From NCBI GenBank assembly GCA_947568835.1, contig OX387611.1, positions 2,112,001 through 2,176,000 of the forward strand: a DNA stretch of 64,000 bases, written 5' to 3'. The position numbers were made by a program, and so were the translations under genes. The notes beneath the pieces are model-generated. The model saw nothing but the letters and a program-made list of their open reading frames with translations, did not search any database and was not told the DNA's origin. The number at the start of each line of letters is the position of its first letter. The stretch's first letter is position 1. The stretch comes from Protonemura montana. Lineage: Eukaryota; Arthropoda; Insecta; Plecoptera; Nemouridae. Shown here piece after piece: positions 23,101 to 34,203 of the stretch.

Positions 23101-26100
23101 ATGATGAATGAAAGTTGGGATATAGTGACTCAACAGGATAATGTGAACAATAAAACTTATCATTTTTCAAATGTCCTTAATTCTAGCTTCAATAAAGCTT
23201 ATCCACTCAGGAGACTTAATCCTAATATACGTAGAAGAAACGCATGGATCACAAAAGGTATCAGAAATTCTTGCAAACACAAACGAAGCCTAATAATTAT
23301 AGGAAAAGAAGTCAATAGCTCGGTCTGGAGTCGTCATGTTAAAACATACTCATGCGTCCTAAGGAAAACAATTAAAACGGTCAAGAGACAACACATTCAC
23401 AAGGAATTGAAACAATCTAAAAATATCATGAAAACCTCTTGGAATTTAGTAAATAAAGAAATAGGTAGAACAACTAGAACTAATAGTAGGATTACAGAAA
23501 TAACAATCAATGGAAAAATACTAAATACACCAACAGAAATTGCAAATGAATTTAATGAATATTTTATCAACTGTGCGAAACTTGATAGCAGCATACCTAA
23601 ATTTGATCCAAAACAAGCGATTATTAAACTTCAGAAGTATCCCGCAAATAAACACTCAATGTTCTTGTTTCCTGCTACGTATACGGAGGTAAGACAAATT
23701 ATAAATCAACAAAAAAATACATCGGGACTTGATGATATACCATCTAAAATAATAAAAAATTGCTCTCCATACCTTTTAGAACCAATACTTCAAATTTGTA
23801 ATGAGTCTTTTGCGACTGGAACGTTCCCTGATTTATTTAAAATTGCCAAAGTCCTCCCGCTGCATAAAAAAGGAGCGAAAAACGTTATTGGTAACTACAG
23901 GCCGATCTCACTACTAAATCCGTTTTAAAAAATACTAGAAAAACTAATGTTTAAACGTCTTATAGGATTCATGACAAAATTTAATATACTCACTAATGAA
24001 CAGCATGGATTTTTTTAAAATAAGTCTACTGAAACAGCAATTTTTAATTTTATGGAAGACGTGACTATGGCATTAAGTGCAAAAAATCAAGTAATTGGGA
24101 TTCTATGTGACTTTAGTAAAGCTTTTGACTGTGTCAACCACGAATTATTATTATTAAAACTATACCATTATGGAATTAGAGGAACAGCTAACAATTGGTT
24201 TAAATCTTATCTAAGTAACAGAAAACAGTCAGTAATTATAAATGGTGTAGACTCTAATAATACAATCAAAAACTTTTACTCTAACGAATTAACTATTGTT
24301 CAAGGAATCCCCCAAGGGAGTACTCTGGGCCCCCTATTGTTCCTTATTTATATTAATGATTTACCTATAAATATAACTAACGCTAAATTAACAATGTTTG
24401 CTGACGACACTAGTCTTTTAGTTGCCGATGAGCTATTAAAAAATACGGAGGATAAAGCTACTAAAGCAATGGAGGAACTCTGCGAGTGGCTTAAATATAA
24501 TCAATTAACCCTAAACTCTAAAAAAACTCAGACTATAAAATTCAAAATAAAAGGTAATATTTCCCTATCCCAACCTTTACCTGTGGTAACGGCAAATGGG
24601 GAAAATATTGAAATAACTGACCGGGCACCATTTTTAGGAATAGAAATAGATGAGCAACTAAACTGGAAACACCAAATAGAATCACTTCAAAATAAACTCT
24701 CTAAACAAATTTATGCAATCCGAATACTCAAAAAAATAGTTCCTAAACAAACCCTTAAAATGACATACCATGGCCTATTTGAGTCCCATATGAGATATGG
24801 TATAATGTTCTGGGGTAATTCTCAAAATCACAAAAAAATATTCACACTCCAAAAAAAAGTAATCCGTACTATGCTAAATTTAAAACCTAAAAAATCCTGT
24901 CGCAAATATTTTGAATTACTACAGATAATGACAATGCCTAATCTTTTCATTTATCAACTTCTAACCTTTATAAAAACTAATCAGGACCATTTTTCTGCAC
25001 ATGACCATAACCATAGGACTAGAAATAAAAACAACTTCAAACTACCTCGAGAAAAATTAACTGTAATAAAAAAACAAGTGAAACCGACAGGCCTGCTTTT
25101 ATATAATCTATTACCTAAAGATATTAAACAATTAGCTGTAAATAAGTTCAAATCTAGATTAAAAAAGTTCCTCGTAAAAAATGTGTTTTATACTGTGGAC
25201 GAATTCAAATCAGCAATTAGATGTCCAAATGTAAAGTTGTAAAAAAGTGTTGTTATTTCTATCATTATTTTCGTTTTTATTTTTATCATTAATATATCAG
25301 TAGTATTATTATTATTACTATCTTTATTATTATTATTATTAGTTCATAAGAATGTCAACATTGTATGTCATTGTGTTTTAGTAAAGTACTGAGTTTTAAT
25401 TCTTAAGAATAGTCTGTACGTTCTGCTGCATAGGTAAACCTACAGTATGAGAACTTTTTGACTTAAATAAAAAATAAATAAATAAATAATGTTTATAGTT
25501 AACAATTACAGTAGGGACTCTATTGTCAACTTATTCCTATCAAACACAATTGTGTCATAGTGAGCTTGACCTAAACACTGAGCAATGACAGCAGCCAAGC
25601 ATAGACGAGCTACCGCGTCTCATCGCAAGTGACTCTTGCTTCAGTAACGCGGCAAGCAATTGGTTGATTTGGTTGGTTTTGGGAATCTTATCGACCGAGC
25701 ACCTCCGTAAAACCAGTCGTTATTGGTTAGAACACCATGGTCGAAGAGTCAGCTCACTTACTTACGAAAGGTAACTCACTTTAAAAGCTCGCAGTGGTGA
25801 GCAACGCAATCTTTGAGTAAATCTTCCATCATCAGTAGAATTTCAATCTCTTCCAGACTGTCGAATCCTTTGTCCGCACTCGCCATATCATCTGAATAAT
25901 GACAAGGGTCATTATGACAAGGGTAAGTTATGGGTCATTTACAATTCGTCATTATGACAGTGTGTAGTGTATTTCGGCTCTTCGCGTTATTTTTATTTTA
26001 AAAGGTGCAAAGAGCCTCACAATCGCCTTTATCTTGGAAATCGATTACCTTGTCTACTATCGAAGGGTTCCAAGCTTCCGTGTGTCTCCACCAGGCCCAT

Positions 26101-27597
26101 GTCCAACGAAGAATTTTCCACCGCATCTTGTTGTCCTTCTATTGACGTCAGACTTTCAGCACCAACTTCTCGTTTATCGCGCACCGTGGCCTCTGCAGAG
26201 GACCGAAGAGTGCCGAACTTGTGGTTCAAGACCTTGAGATGACCGCGCACGTTGAGGAACATGCAGAGGATGATCAGGTAGCAGCCGACGGACATTGCGG
26301 TCGCGTGGTAAAAGCAGATGATGAATCCAAAAAAGGCAACTTCGAAATTGCCTGGTTTGGTTACGTCGAATGGAAAGGCAAACCTGTAGAATGACAAAGG
26401 GTAACTGCGTCTAGACAAGGTGGTTGTTGGTTCATTTGCAGATGGATGTTTAATCAGTTAAACTTCAAGTTCAGAAAAGCGTGGGCAAAAGTTTGACTTT
26501 TCTTACTTGAGCTGTTGTTCGAGATTCTTCTTTTTAAATAGGTCCACGAAAGGAATGACCGTGATCAAGCAAAACCAGACATACCCCGCCCTCGGAACAG
26601 TGACCGACCAAAAGTGACACCACTTCTTCGTGTGTGCATCGACCGCCTTCGTGTACTCGTCGTAAGGAGGGTACAGTGTGTCAAGGTTACGCAGCAGCTG
26701 CACGAGCTCGGTCAGCTCGTCGTTCTTCAGCACGAAGGTTAAGTAGATCGTTAATGCCAAACTGACCGTGACGAGGTTCGCCAAACTTTCGGAAACTTCG
26801 CCGAAGTTGTCCGAGTGAGTGTATATGTACATGGGAAAGCCGTAGATTTCGAACACTAAGTTGACGTCAATGTTTAGCAACAGAAATTTTTTGATGTAGA
26901 AAGTGAGACCTCTGGGTTTGCTTCTGTCGATCCAGAAACCTGTTGAAAGAATGCTGATTTCTTGGAGGCTTCAAAGGATTGTTTGATCGATTTTTGAGGA
27001 AAAAAGACGCACTGTTTCCGCAATAGTCCCTTTGAAAATTGTTTAATTGCGTCGGTAAAACACAGAAGATATAGCAATAAGCACAAGCTTTCACATCATG
27101 TCATTATGCTCAGCCTGACAAAATAAATGCCTGTGATGCTATTTTAGTGTTTGGGATCTGTTCCATTGATGGTATACTAAACATTTTTTCTAAAACTTCA
27201 TCTAATAATCGGTAAAGACGTCACAAAGGTTTGAGTCCAGGCCAACTATCTTGCCACCAATTGTTGCGCCATTTGGTTCACTTTCTCTTGCTGAATAATC
27301 AATTTAGAAAATGAACACAACTGACGCCTCTATCTTTGCTTCAAAATAAAGTTTCTTATTTAAAATGGTAACAGGTTCATATTACCATTGGGATTTATCG
27401 ATGAAAATGGTTTATTTTAAAGATTGTCTTTACTTGGCACTCAAACTCTGGCATGTGACGCAAGTTTTTATAATAATGGGTCCAGGTGCGAATGGGACGG
27501 AAAGAAAATGTTCGGTTTCTTATTTCCCTTCGCTTGCCCCTGGTGCCGACTCACCCGTGACTTGCAGCATCTGCACGTTGTTCTCGAGGACGCTCAT
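20114..27597 (-). CDS. odorant receptor OR-a (8 exons, 454 aa)
   Basis: This is an insect odorant receptor (7tm_6), a ligand-gated cation channel subunit that acts with Orco in sensory neuron membranes. Exons in order: 27555-27597, 26507-26960, 26049-26383, 25780-25891, 21722-21821, 21099-21200, 20685-20840, 20114-20176; all are in phase and end with TAG. The protein starts MSVLENNVQ. Hydrophobic segments appear in exons 2, 3, 5 and 6. Exon 4 carries the family-like CVAHHCELL. Exon 7 carries the C-terminal signature: CGWTD, QPIVIKAAEFIPLS and TF. The last exon encodes an unusual hydrophilic 20-residue tail, DPTCQSIAVYTQNQPRRSVI. The loop between the segments of exons 3 and 5 is long and acidic. 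The donor of exon 5 (GTTGGT) is weak. A LINE sits in the intron between exons 4 and 5. No stop interrupts the model. Confidence 0.88.
20225..20590. repeat. 114-bp tandem repeat in the last OR-a intron (about 3 copies)
   Basis: The unit contains GATCTCAGCATCTCCATGGC, CATTGAACCTCCTATGCTAG and GGTAACATAAGATAGCAGAA. The same array occurs at the same intron position in OR-b, OR-c and OR-d, so it predates the gene duplications. Copy number varies between genes. Confidence 0.85.
22132..25488 (+). mobile_element. jockey/CR1-type LINE with endonuclease and reverse transcriptase, two stops
   Basis: One frame runs 22207-25242 (about 1011 codons). The N-terminal part is an APE-type endonuclease (FYQNIRSIRSKINELD, TEHWL, LSDHKAI). 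The reverse transcriptase follows, with GNYRPISLL, SKAFDCVNHELLL, GIPQGSTLGPLLFLIYINDL and the catalytic FADD box. Two TAA codons at 23926-23928 and 24016-24018 interrupt the same frame in the fingers region; otherwise it is open. The 3' end is an AAAT-repeat tail. Comparison with the same intron in OR-b, OR-c and OR-d places the insertion near 22131 and 25489, with little or no clear target duplication. No ORF1 was seen. It is probably inactive. Confidence 0.9.
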
Positions 27598-28570
27598 TCT
27601 GCACACTTTGGCTTCACACACTCCTTGGCAAAGTCTTGACCTGACTGTCAGAATATCGGGCGACAAACACGCCACTGACAACGTTTTAAAGCGGCGACAG
27701 CCAAAAAGAAGAAACAAAATAACACATCCAAAATTTCGTATCGTTTCCAGGAACACTACAGGTTTTGAAACGGTGACTGATCAAAAGGAGGGGTAATAAA
27801 CATGCAAGGTAAAGAAAATCAAAGAAAACGCCGAAAAATTAATGTATGTTTATTTGTTGCCCGACGTATTGATTGATTTCGCTATCTTTCAGCTGGCCGG
27901 GAAACATTTTATTATATATATATTTTATAAGGCAAATTTCCGTTGTATAAATGTTTAATTTCAATCATTGTTGCTAAATATTAAATTCTGATGTATACAT
28001 AAGACGATCGCAACAATGCGTCTAGCTTGGACAATATCATAAATAAGTAGGTACTGAAACTGAGTAATGTTATGAAGTTTGTTGCCAGGCGTAACGATAA
28101 TATTCTTGGCTTGTGTTGTGTTGAAATGAAAAGAGGTCAGCACGCTGAGAGGAGATTATTCAATATGCATTACCTAGCAATATTGACCGCCTATCACGAA
28201 CATGTCTATTTTAACGGAGTGGAGTTGGCAACAATATAAAAGATTTAAAATTAAAATTAAAAATTAAAGATTCTGCTTTGGTGAATTTACTGCGGGTGCC
28301 GTCAAAGCTGATTCTTAAATGCAGACTTTTCTTCAGCTTGCTACGTAAACAGAATACAGGCGAACTAAATTGCAGCGAGATATTTAACAATTTTTTTTTT
28401 ATGATCAAATTCTCAAATTCTCAGGTTCTCTTATCGTTTAAAATTGTCACGAGATACCAAACGATTACCATTTATTTCCCTGGTAACTCAGCCGTGAGAA
28501 AATGGCAAGATATTTGTTGAAAAAACTGATTGTCAAAGAAACAATATTTGAAATTGTTTTTTTTTGTTTA
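27598..28570. other. upstream region of OR-a
   Basis: No gene is seen. The segment is largely co-duplicated with the regions upstream of OR-b (42.15-42.5 kb) and OR-c (56.4-57.1 kb), and should hold the OR-a promoter. No specific promoter element could be supported. Confidence 0.45.
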
Positions 28571-29009
28571 TTATTTGTTTCTCTTCTCATTCACGTTGAT
28601 GCCCGCAACAATCATCGCCGAGACAGCGATAACAAACACCGCCCTCGGAAACGTGACAGACCAAAAGTGACGCCACTTCTTCGTGTGCTCATCGACCACC
28701 TTGGTGTACTCGTCGTAAGGAGGGTACAGTTCGTCCACGTTATGCAACAGCTGCACGAGCTCGGTCAGCTCGTCGTTCTTCAGCACGAAGATGAAGAAGA
28801 TGGTTGTTAACATAAAGACCCCGACGAAGTACCCCAGACATTCAGAGACTTTGCCGAAGTTGTCCAAGTTTTTGTAGGTGTACATGGGAATGCCGTAGGA
28901 GTAGCCATGAATGGCGTACAGGGACCCAATTCTCGAGCTTCAGCAGATGGCCGTTCTATGACGTAGGGAGACAAATGATGAAGTTTGTATTCTCGGATAG
29001 ACGGCCCCG

Positions 29010-30013
29010 CTCTCTGACAAAGTTATACTCGCCTTAATTAAGGAGGTGACCAGCCCGTCAGGCCAACAGCAGGCCAACTAGTATTTCGACAAAAATATTC
29101 TTTGAAACGCAAAAAAAGTGTACCGAGTTCTTAAACCACTCAAATAGAACTGTTTTCATACTTGCAACAATGAGAAATATCCATGAAATCAAGATAAAAG
29201 ACGTTTGAACATCAAGACACAATTTGAGGTTATGTAGTAGCTCTCATACGTCAAAATTCAGAATGATATGTCCACACGCAGCAACTCTCGAGGAAATTTT
29301 GCGTTAAAACCACAGGTTAGTAACATATTACATATTTATTGAAACCGTTAGAGGAATTGAATAACTTAAAGCAGCCTATTCCCTCTTCTCAAAGAGGTTT
29401 TAGCCACTGCGACAAGTTTCAATTGTTGAATAAGGCTGCTCGCTTGTTTGTAGTAACTCTTTTTGTCTTATTCACAGCCCGAAGTTCATCGTGTGCAAGC
29501 TAATTGCTGCCGCAGGAACGAGGTGCGCATCCAGCAGTTTTGAGAGGAGGGTATCGTGTGTCCGAATGCATAATCCAACAACGGAAGTTAGTCACAAAAG
29601 ATAAATTCTTCAACACGGCTTCTCAGTTCTCAAAGTGGTTTCAGACTCTGACACAAGTATGTCTGTTTGCTTATTTATTTATTCATTCAAACTCTGTTTA
29701 AGTAAAAGAAAAACATCAGTATGATTACTAAGCAATGTTATGAACAAGTATCCAAGCAATGTTTACACATTTTCAGTAAAAAATAATTAGCAGTCACATT
29801 TTAGATTTTTGAAAAACATTAAATTTGTCTAATCTTAGTACTAGTACAGAAAAAAATGTCTTTAAAATGATATTTGAATGTTTTAACAACAAATGTTTAA
29901 TTAAAATAATTAGTTATTTCTCTTAAAATTCAATAAACCAATTAATCATAATCATATAAAATAGTAAAAATCAGATTGTAGCCTTTGATATAGTTCTCAA
30001 GGAATAGTTCTTA
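29010..30013. other. Harbinger left internal non-coding DNA
   Basis: No domain-bearing frame was found between the left terminal repeat and the inverted gene copy. The second half is AT-rich. Confidence 0.4.
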
Positions 30014-30594
30014 ACTTCAGCTGACAGCGACACCCCCAACTGCGCTGCCTCTAATATTCCATCAAGGAATCCTGCTCCTGGCCAATCCGAAACATCGGTG
30101 AAGGACGGCGGAAGCTACGAGCAGCTGAAGCCAGTCGGTGCAAGAAGAGGAATTTATAACATCTTAGCAACCATCTGCTCAAAAATATCTGCTAGCCGCT
30201 GCTGAATAGCAATTTGCTGCTCAGCAAGGCCGTTTAAAACAGCATTTTGGGCTGCAACTGCTGCAATTTGTTGTGCAGCTAGTTTGTTAGTAATGGCATT
30301 TTGCAGTTCAGTTGCTTTCTGCCGCTCAACTTTAAAAAGGAGCTGCTGGGCTGCATTTCTATTAAATTTTTCATTTTGCTGAGCCATTAATTCTACTTCG
30401 CTCTTTCTCAGCTCTAGCAGCTCTTCTTGCACCGACTGGTGCTTTGCAGCAGCCGCAGCTGATCGTAAAAGTCTGGCTTCAGCTGCTCGTAGCTTCCGCC
30501 GTCCTTCACCGATGTTTCGGATTGGACCAGGAGCAGGATTACTTGATGGAATCTTTTTGGCAGCGCAGTTGGGGGTGTCGCTGTCAGCTGAAGT
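30014..30594. repeat. inverted partial copy of the Harbinger Myb-like gene (hairpin)
   Basis: 30014-30134 is a near-identical inverted copy of 30473-30594, inside the last exon of the Myb-like gene. 30132-30151 continues as an inverted copy of 30421-30440 after skipping about 30 bp. The copy lies directly beyond the stop codon of that gene, so a readthrough transcript would fold into a stem of about 140 bp. Confidence 0.85.
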
Positions 30595-31607
30595 GCCGGG
30601 AGCAGGGCTACGCAGTCGCGCAGGCTCGGCGGTCACTGTGGCTGGCTGGTCCACTTGCCACTCCACTTGCCACTCATTGTCTGAGGGGTCCTGTTTCAAA
30701 AACAAATTATTGGATTTTATGAGATATCTCCAGTTGGTCAACTGGTACCAAACAAAATACATACAACAGTGTTGAAAATGGTGTGAGCTTACGTCTATTT
30801 CCACCACCTCCTGGACTGTTTCCTGATTCATTCCACCTATAATGCTTTCCCTGTGGCTGTGGCCCTCGATTGCTGTTGTCCCCAGCAAGGCCACAACCCG
30901 TTCTTGGATAGGTGTCAGTGCCTTTTTTGTTGGGGGACCCCCACCTGTCGCCCTTGCCGAGATGTTAATTTTCGACTTCAGGTCTTTTGTCGTCCGTTTG
31001 ATGCGTTTCCAGGTCTGTAAGGAAGGTTTCAATCATTACACTAGCTTACTTTGACATGGTAAATGGACTTTTCTGTTTCATAATGTGTGTATGAATAACG
31101 GGCATTATGTTGGTCGTACTTCGTGTCCGCTTATTAAGTTCGTTGTTGTAACAATTACATTTACTGTTTAATTAAAATTTGCTTATTTCTTAGTAACTTT
31201 AAGGGTCTATTTCCAAGATTAGCACTGCGTCTTTGTGTTGGACTGTGTCTGGAAAGCATGTGCTTGTTGGTGTTTCAAATGCAGGATATATTTTGCAAAC
31301 CTCTTTCCAGCTACCCGCATCCTTCTTGGTTCCTGGGAGACTGTTAAGCTGGGAGGCAGCTGTCTGCCAAAGTTCTTGCGATACTTTGGCAGTGAAAGTC
31401 GATGTAAATTTGCTGGACACCAGCTCAGGGTGACCTGTAATGGTGAAAGCAGCAAACTGTTACAATCTAACCAAAGAAAAGAAACATGCAAATAAATGTC
31501 TACAAATCAATTAAAAAACATTGGTAATTTGCATAATTTTGTTGATTCTTACCTTCCATAAAAGTAACCAGCATCTCCCTTTGTTCGTCATTGCATCGAA
31601 TTGCCAT
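30154..31607 (-). CDS. Harbinger Myb/SANT-like DNA-binding protein (4 exons, 315 aa)
   Basis: Exons: 31553-31607, 31301-31434, 30793-31014, 30154-30690; they join in phase. The first three encode a Myb/SANT-like trihelix domain (QREMLVTFMEGHPEL, SWKETWKRIKRTTKDLKSK, TGGGPPTKK). The last encodes a long Gln/Ala-rich helical, probably coiled-coil, C-terminus. In Harbinger elements this protein binds the ends and brings the transposase to the nucleus. The frame is open upstream of the chosen ATG to about 31690. A further ATG at 31761 is in another frame, so a one-base frameshift may have removed the true N-terminus. The donor GTTTGC after exon 2 is weak. Confidence 0.75.
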
Positions 31608-31802
31608 TGTATCAATTTTTCTGAGCTGAGCTATTTCTTCTGAGCTGAGCTTGGAAAGTTTTGGCTCCAAAAGTTTGCTTACATCAGCTGAATTGTGAGT
31701 GAGTCATCATCTCAGCATCAGTAGAATTGTCAACTTGGCTAGTGACTGCATCTGCTGCCATTTACATTAGATATTTCTCAGGAAAAACTCAAGAAAAGTG
31801 AA

Positions 31803-33663
31803 ATGATGGATGATGATTGGGAAGGTGTAATGCTAATTTACGATTTAGAACAAGCTGAGCAACAGCAGGATGTTGGGCATCGTGTATTTCACTCGCAAGA
31901 TGATGCATTTCTATTAAGTGATACTGCTTTCGAACGAAGGTTCCGTCTTACTAAGCGCATGACTGACACTTTGATCCAGAGGCTGGAAGATTTGCTCCCA
32001 GAACCAACCCGCAAGTCATCGATTAACGTGCAAACTTCAGTAAGCCATGAACATTTTCCATCATTCAAATTCTCTTTATTAAACAATTTAAAGCAGCTGG
32101 TTAAAATGCACAACACTACTCAGTAAAACTTAGATTAAAAGATACTATTTTGTTCCAAAATATACCTAAGTTTTGCATGATTTGTAAGATTGTTAAGTAG
32201 CTGCATCAAAATTAATGGCACTTAAATTTTTAAAGGAAAAGTAACACATTTATTGCTGGCAGATTCATATGAAAATCAGAAATTATTGAGTTGTCACAAA
32301 AATGAAACAGAAATCATCTCTCACTAGGTACTTGCAACGCTAATGTTTTTAGCAAGTGGTAGCTACCAAGTTGGAGTCGGCGACAGCGTCAACTTGGCCA
32401 TAAGCCAGGCTTCTGTCAGCCGATCTTTAGCAACAATTGTTGATTGCATCAACGACAACTTGCTGGACGAGTGGGTCACCTTTCCCATGGACAATTTGCT
32501 ACGAATTAAACAAGGGTACACTTGAATGCAATTAATTTATTTGTTTGAAGTTAGCCAAAAATGCTTTTTACATAAATTGTTGTAATCTCCTAGCATTAAT
32601 TTTTACTTAAATACTAACGAAGCTTTCTAATTTTCTACTAAACTTAACAGTCTTTCTCACATTTAATGTTTGCAGGAAATGCATATTACTATCTTATTTG
32701 AATGATTAGATTCATAAAATAATCACATCTTACTACTCTTTGACAGCTTCAACAACGAGTACAGATTTCCAGGAGTGATTGGGGCAATTGATGGCACACA
32801 CGTGGCAATCATGGCCCCACCTACCGATGACCCATTGTATCCGGAGCACATCTATGTGAATCGGAAGAATTATTGCTCCATCAACACGCAATTGGTACAG
32901 CATTACCATCATCTACTACGAAACAAGTTTTGTTTTTCAATTTCTGAAAAATCCCACACTGCATTCATAACTTTGCAAACTTGACAATCCAATTTTGGTT
33001 TAAATACATGTATGCTTCACAGATTTGCGACCATACTATGCAAATTTTGCACGTCAATGCAAACTTCCCAGGAAGCACTAACGATTCCTACGTGTGGCGC
33101 ACTTCGAACATCAGAGCTGCATTACAACATGCCCACAATGATGACGTCAGCTCTTGGCTTCTTGGTAAGTATCAAAATGGTATTCAATTTGAATCATTCG
33201 TAATCTTCATCGTAACTTTGCACAATGAGATGTTTCAAACGTTTTCTTGCACTTCCTAGGCGATAGTGGGTACCCATTGGAGCCCTGGCTGCTGGTTCCC
33301 ATGACAAATACGGCCACGGAAGGAGAGCTTCGGTATAATCGAAGGCAGATGAGAGCCCGGAGCATTGTGGAGAGGTGCAATGGGCTGCTAAAGATGCGTT
33401 GGCGATGCCTCTTAAAACACAGAGTTCTTCACTACCGGCCCGAAAAGGCATCGCGGATCATCACGGCATGTTGTGTGCTGCACAACATGTGCGTAGCTAA
33501 CAACGTCGCTCAGCCGCATGAAGAGCCAATGGACGGAGAGCTCGATTTTGGCATGTATGCGAATGAGCCTCCGGCCCCAATGCTGCCAAATGCAAACCCC
33601 TTGCTGGCAAATGCAAGGAGGCTCCAGAGAAGATTGATCCGCCGAGCTTTTGACCATAACTAA
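31803..33663 (+). CDS. PIF/Harbinger DDE transposase (HARBI1-like, 5 exons, 372 aa)
   Basis: Exons: 31803-32039, 32328-32515, 32747-32894, 33023-33164, 33260-33663; total 1119 bp with all junctions in phase. The protein has a helix-turn-helix region ([10 protein letters not shown]). The DDE catalytic residues lie in [12 protein letters not shown], in [12 protein letters not shown] and in [17 protein letters not shown]. The C-terminus contains CCVLHNMC. No stop or frameshift was seen, so the enzyme may still be functional. It cuts and pastes the flanking element, usually at TWA sites. It is transcribed divergently from the Myb-like gene, about 195 bp apart. Confidence 0.9.
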
Positions 33664-34203
33664 AAAAGATTTTCCGAAAAAATTGTTGTTTATTATTTCA
33701 GTCCATGTGCCCTACATTTTGAATGCCATTTCATGAATCTACTGTTAATTGCATTTATCAGCACTTACGTGGTATTTGTTTCTTTACGGAGTGTGCAACC
33801 TTTCCGTAATAATGCACAAACACTGATTTTATTCATCATTTCCAGTGTCATAACAAAATGTGTTCAACTTCTTTAGTTTTTTAGGTTATTTGCGACATGA
33901 AACCCTTCTGTCAGTTGGTACAACCTTGACATTCGTGACGTATTTGTGACGTAGGTTAGTCCACAGAACAGAAAGAGGGGAAACGAGCCGAATTAATGTC
34001 GAATCGTCCATTGCAATCCGAGAGTACAAATGTTGGCCCCCATTGACTTTATTAAGTCACGGCTAGCCTTGGCCCCGCGATTAGACCACAAATTCGAGAA
34101 TTGGGCCCCAGCCAACGCTAAGTATAACCAGTCGTTTGATGTTATAGCCGAGGCGTCTGGGTGCGCTTCTGTCGATTCAGAATCCTGTTGACAGAATTTC
34201 CGT

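Larger units (their letters stand above)
28921..34110. mobile_element. autonomous PIF/Harbinger DNA transposon (5190 bp)
   Basis: The ends are inverted repeats: GGGACCCAATTCTCGA at 28921-28936 matches 34095-34110 at 15 of 16 bases. Similarity continues inward, with TTTGTATTCTCGGAT near 28980 and a matching segment near 34020. The element carries the two divergently transcribed genes typical of Harbinger: a DDE transposase (plus) and a Myb/SANT-like protein (minus). No matching 3-bp target duplication was seen. The borders are confirmed by the exon it interrupts. Confidence 0.9.
28571..34203 (-). pseudogene. odorant receptor N-terminal exon split by a Harbinger transposon
   Basis: The exon pieces are 34111-34203 (5' part) and 28571-28920 (3' part). 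Without the intervening 5190 bp they join in frame and align gap-free to the orphan exon at 16872-17323. The exon is dead for three further reasons. A TGA replaces the tryptophan codon of the GFW motif at its start. The 3' end lost the donor and runs into a stop. The remaining receptor exons are absent, because the next feature downstream is OR-a exon 1. Confidence 0.85.
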
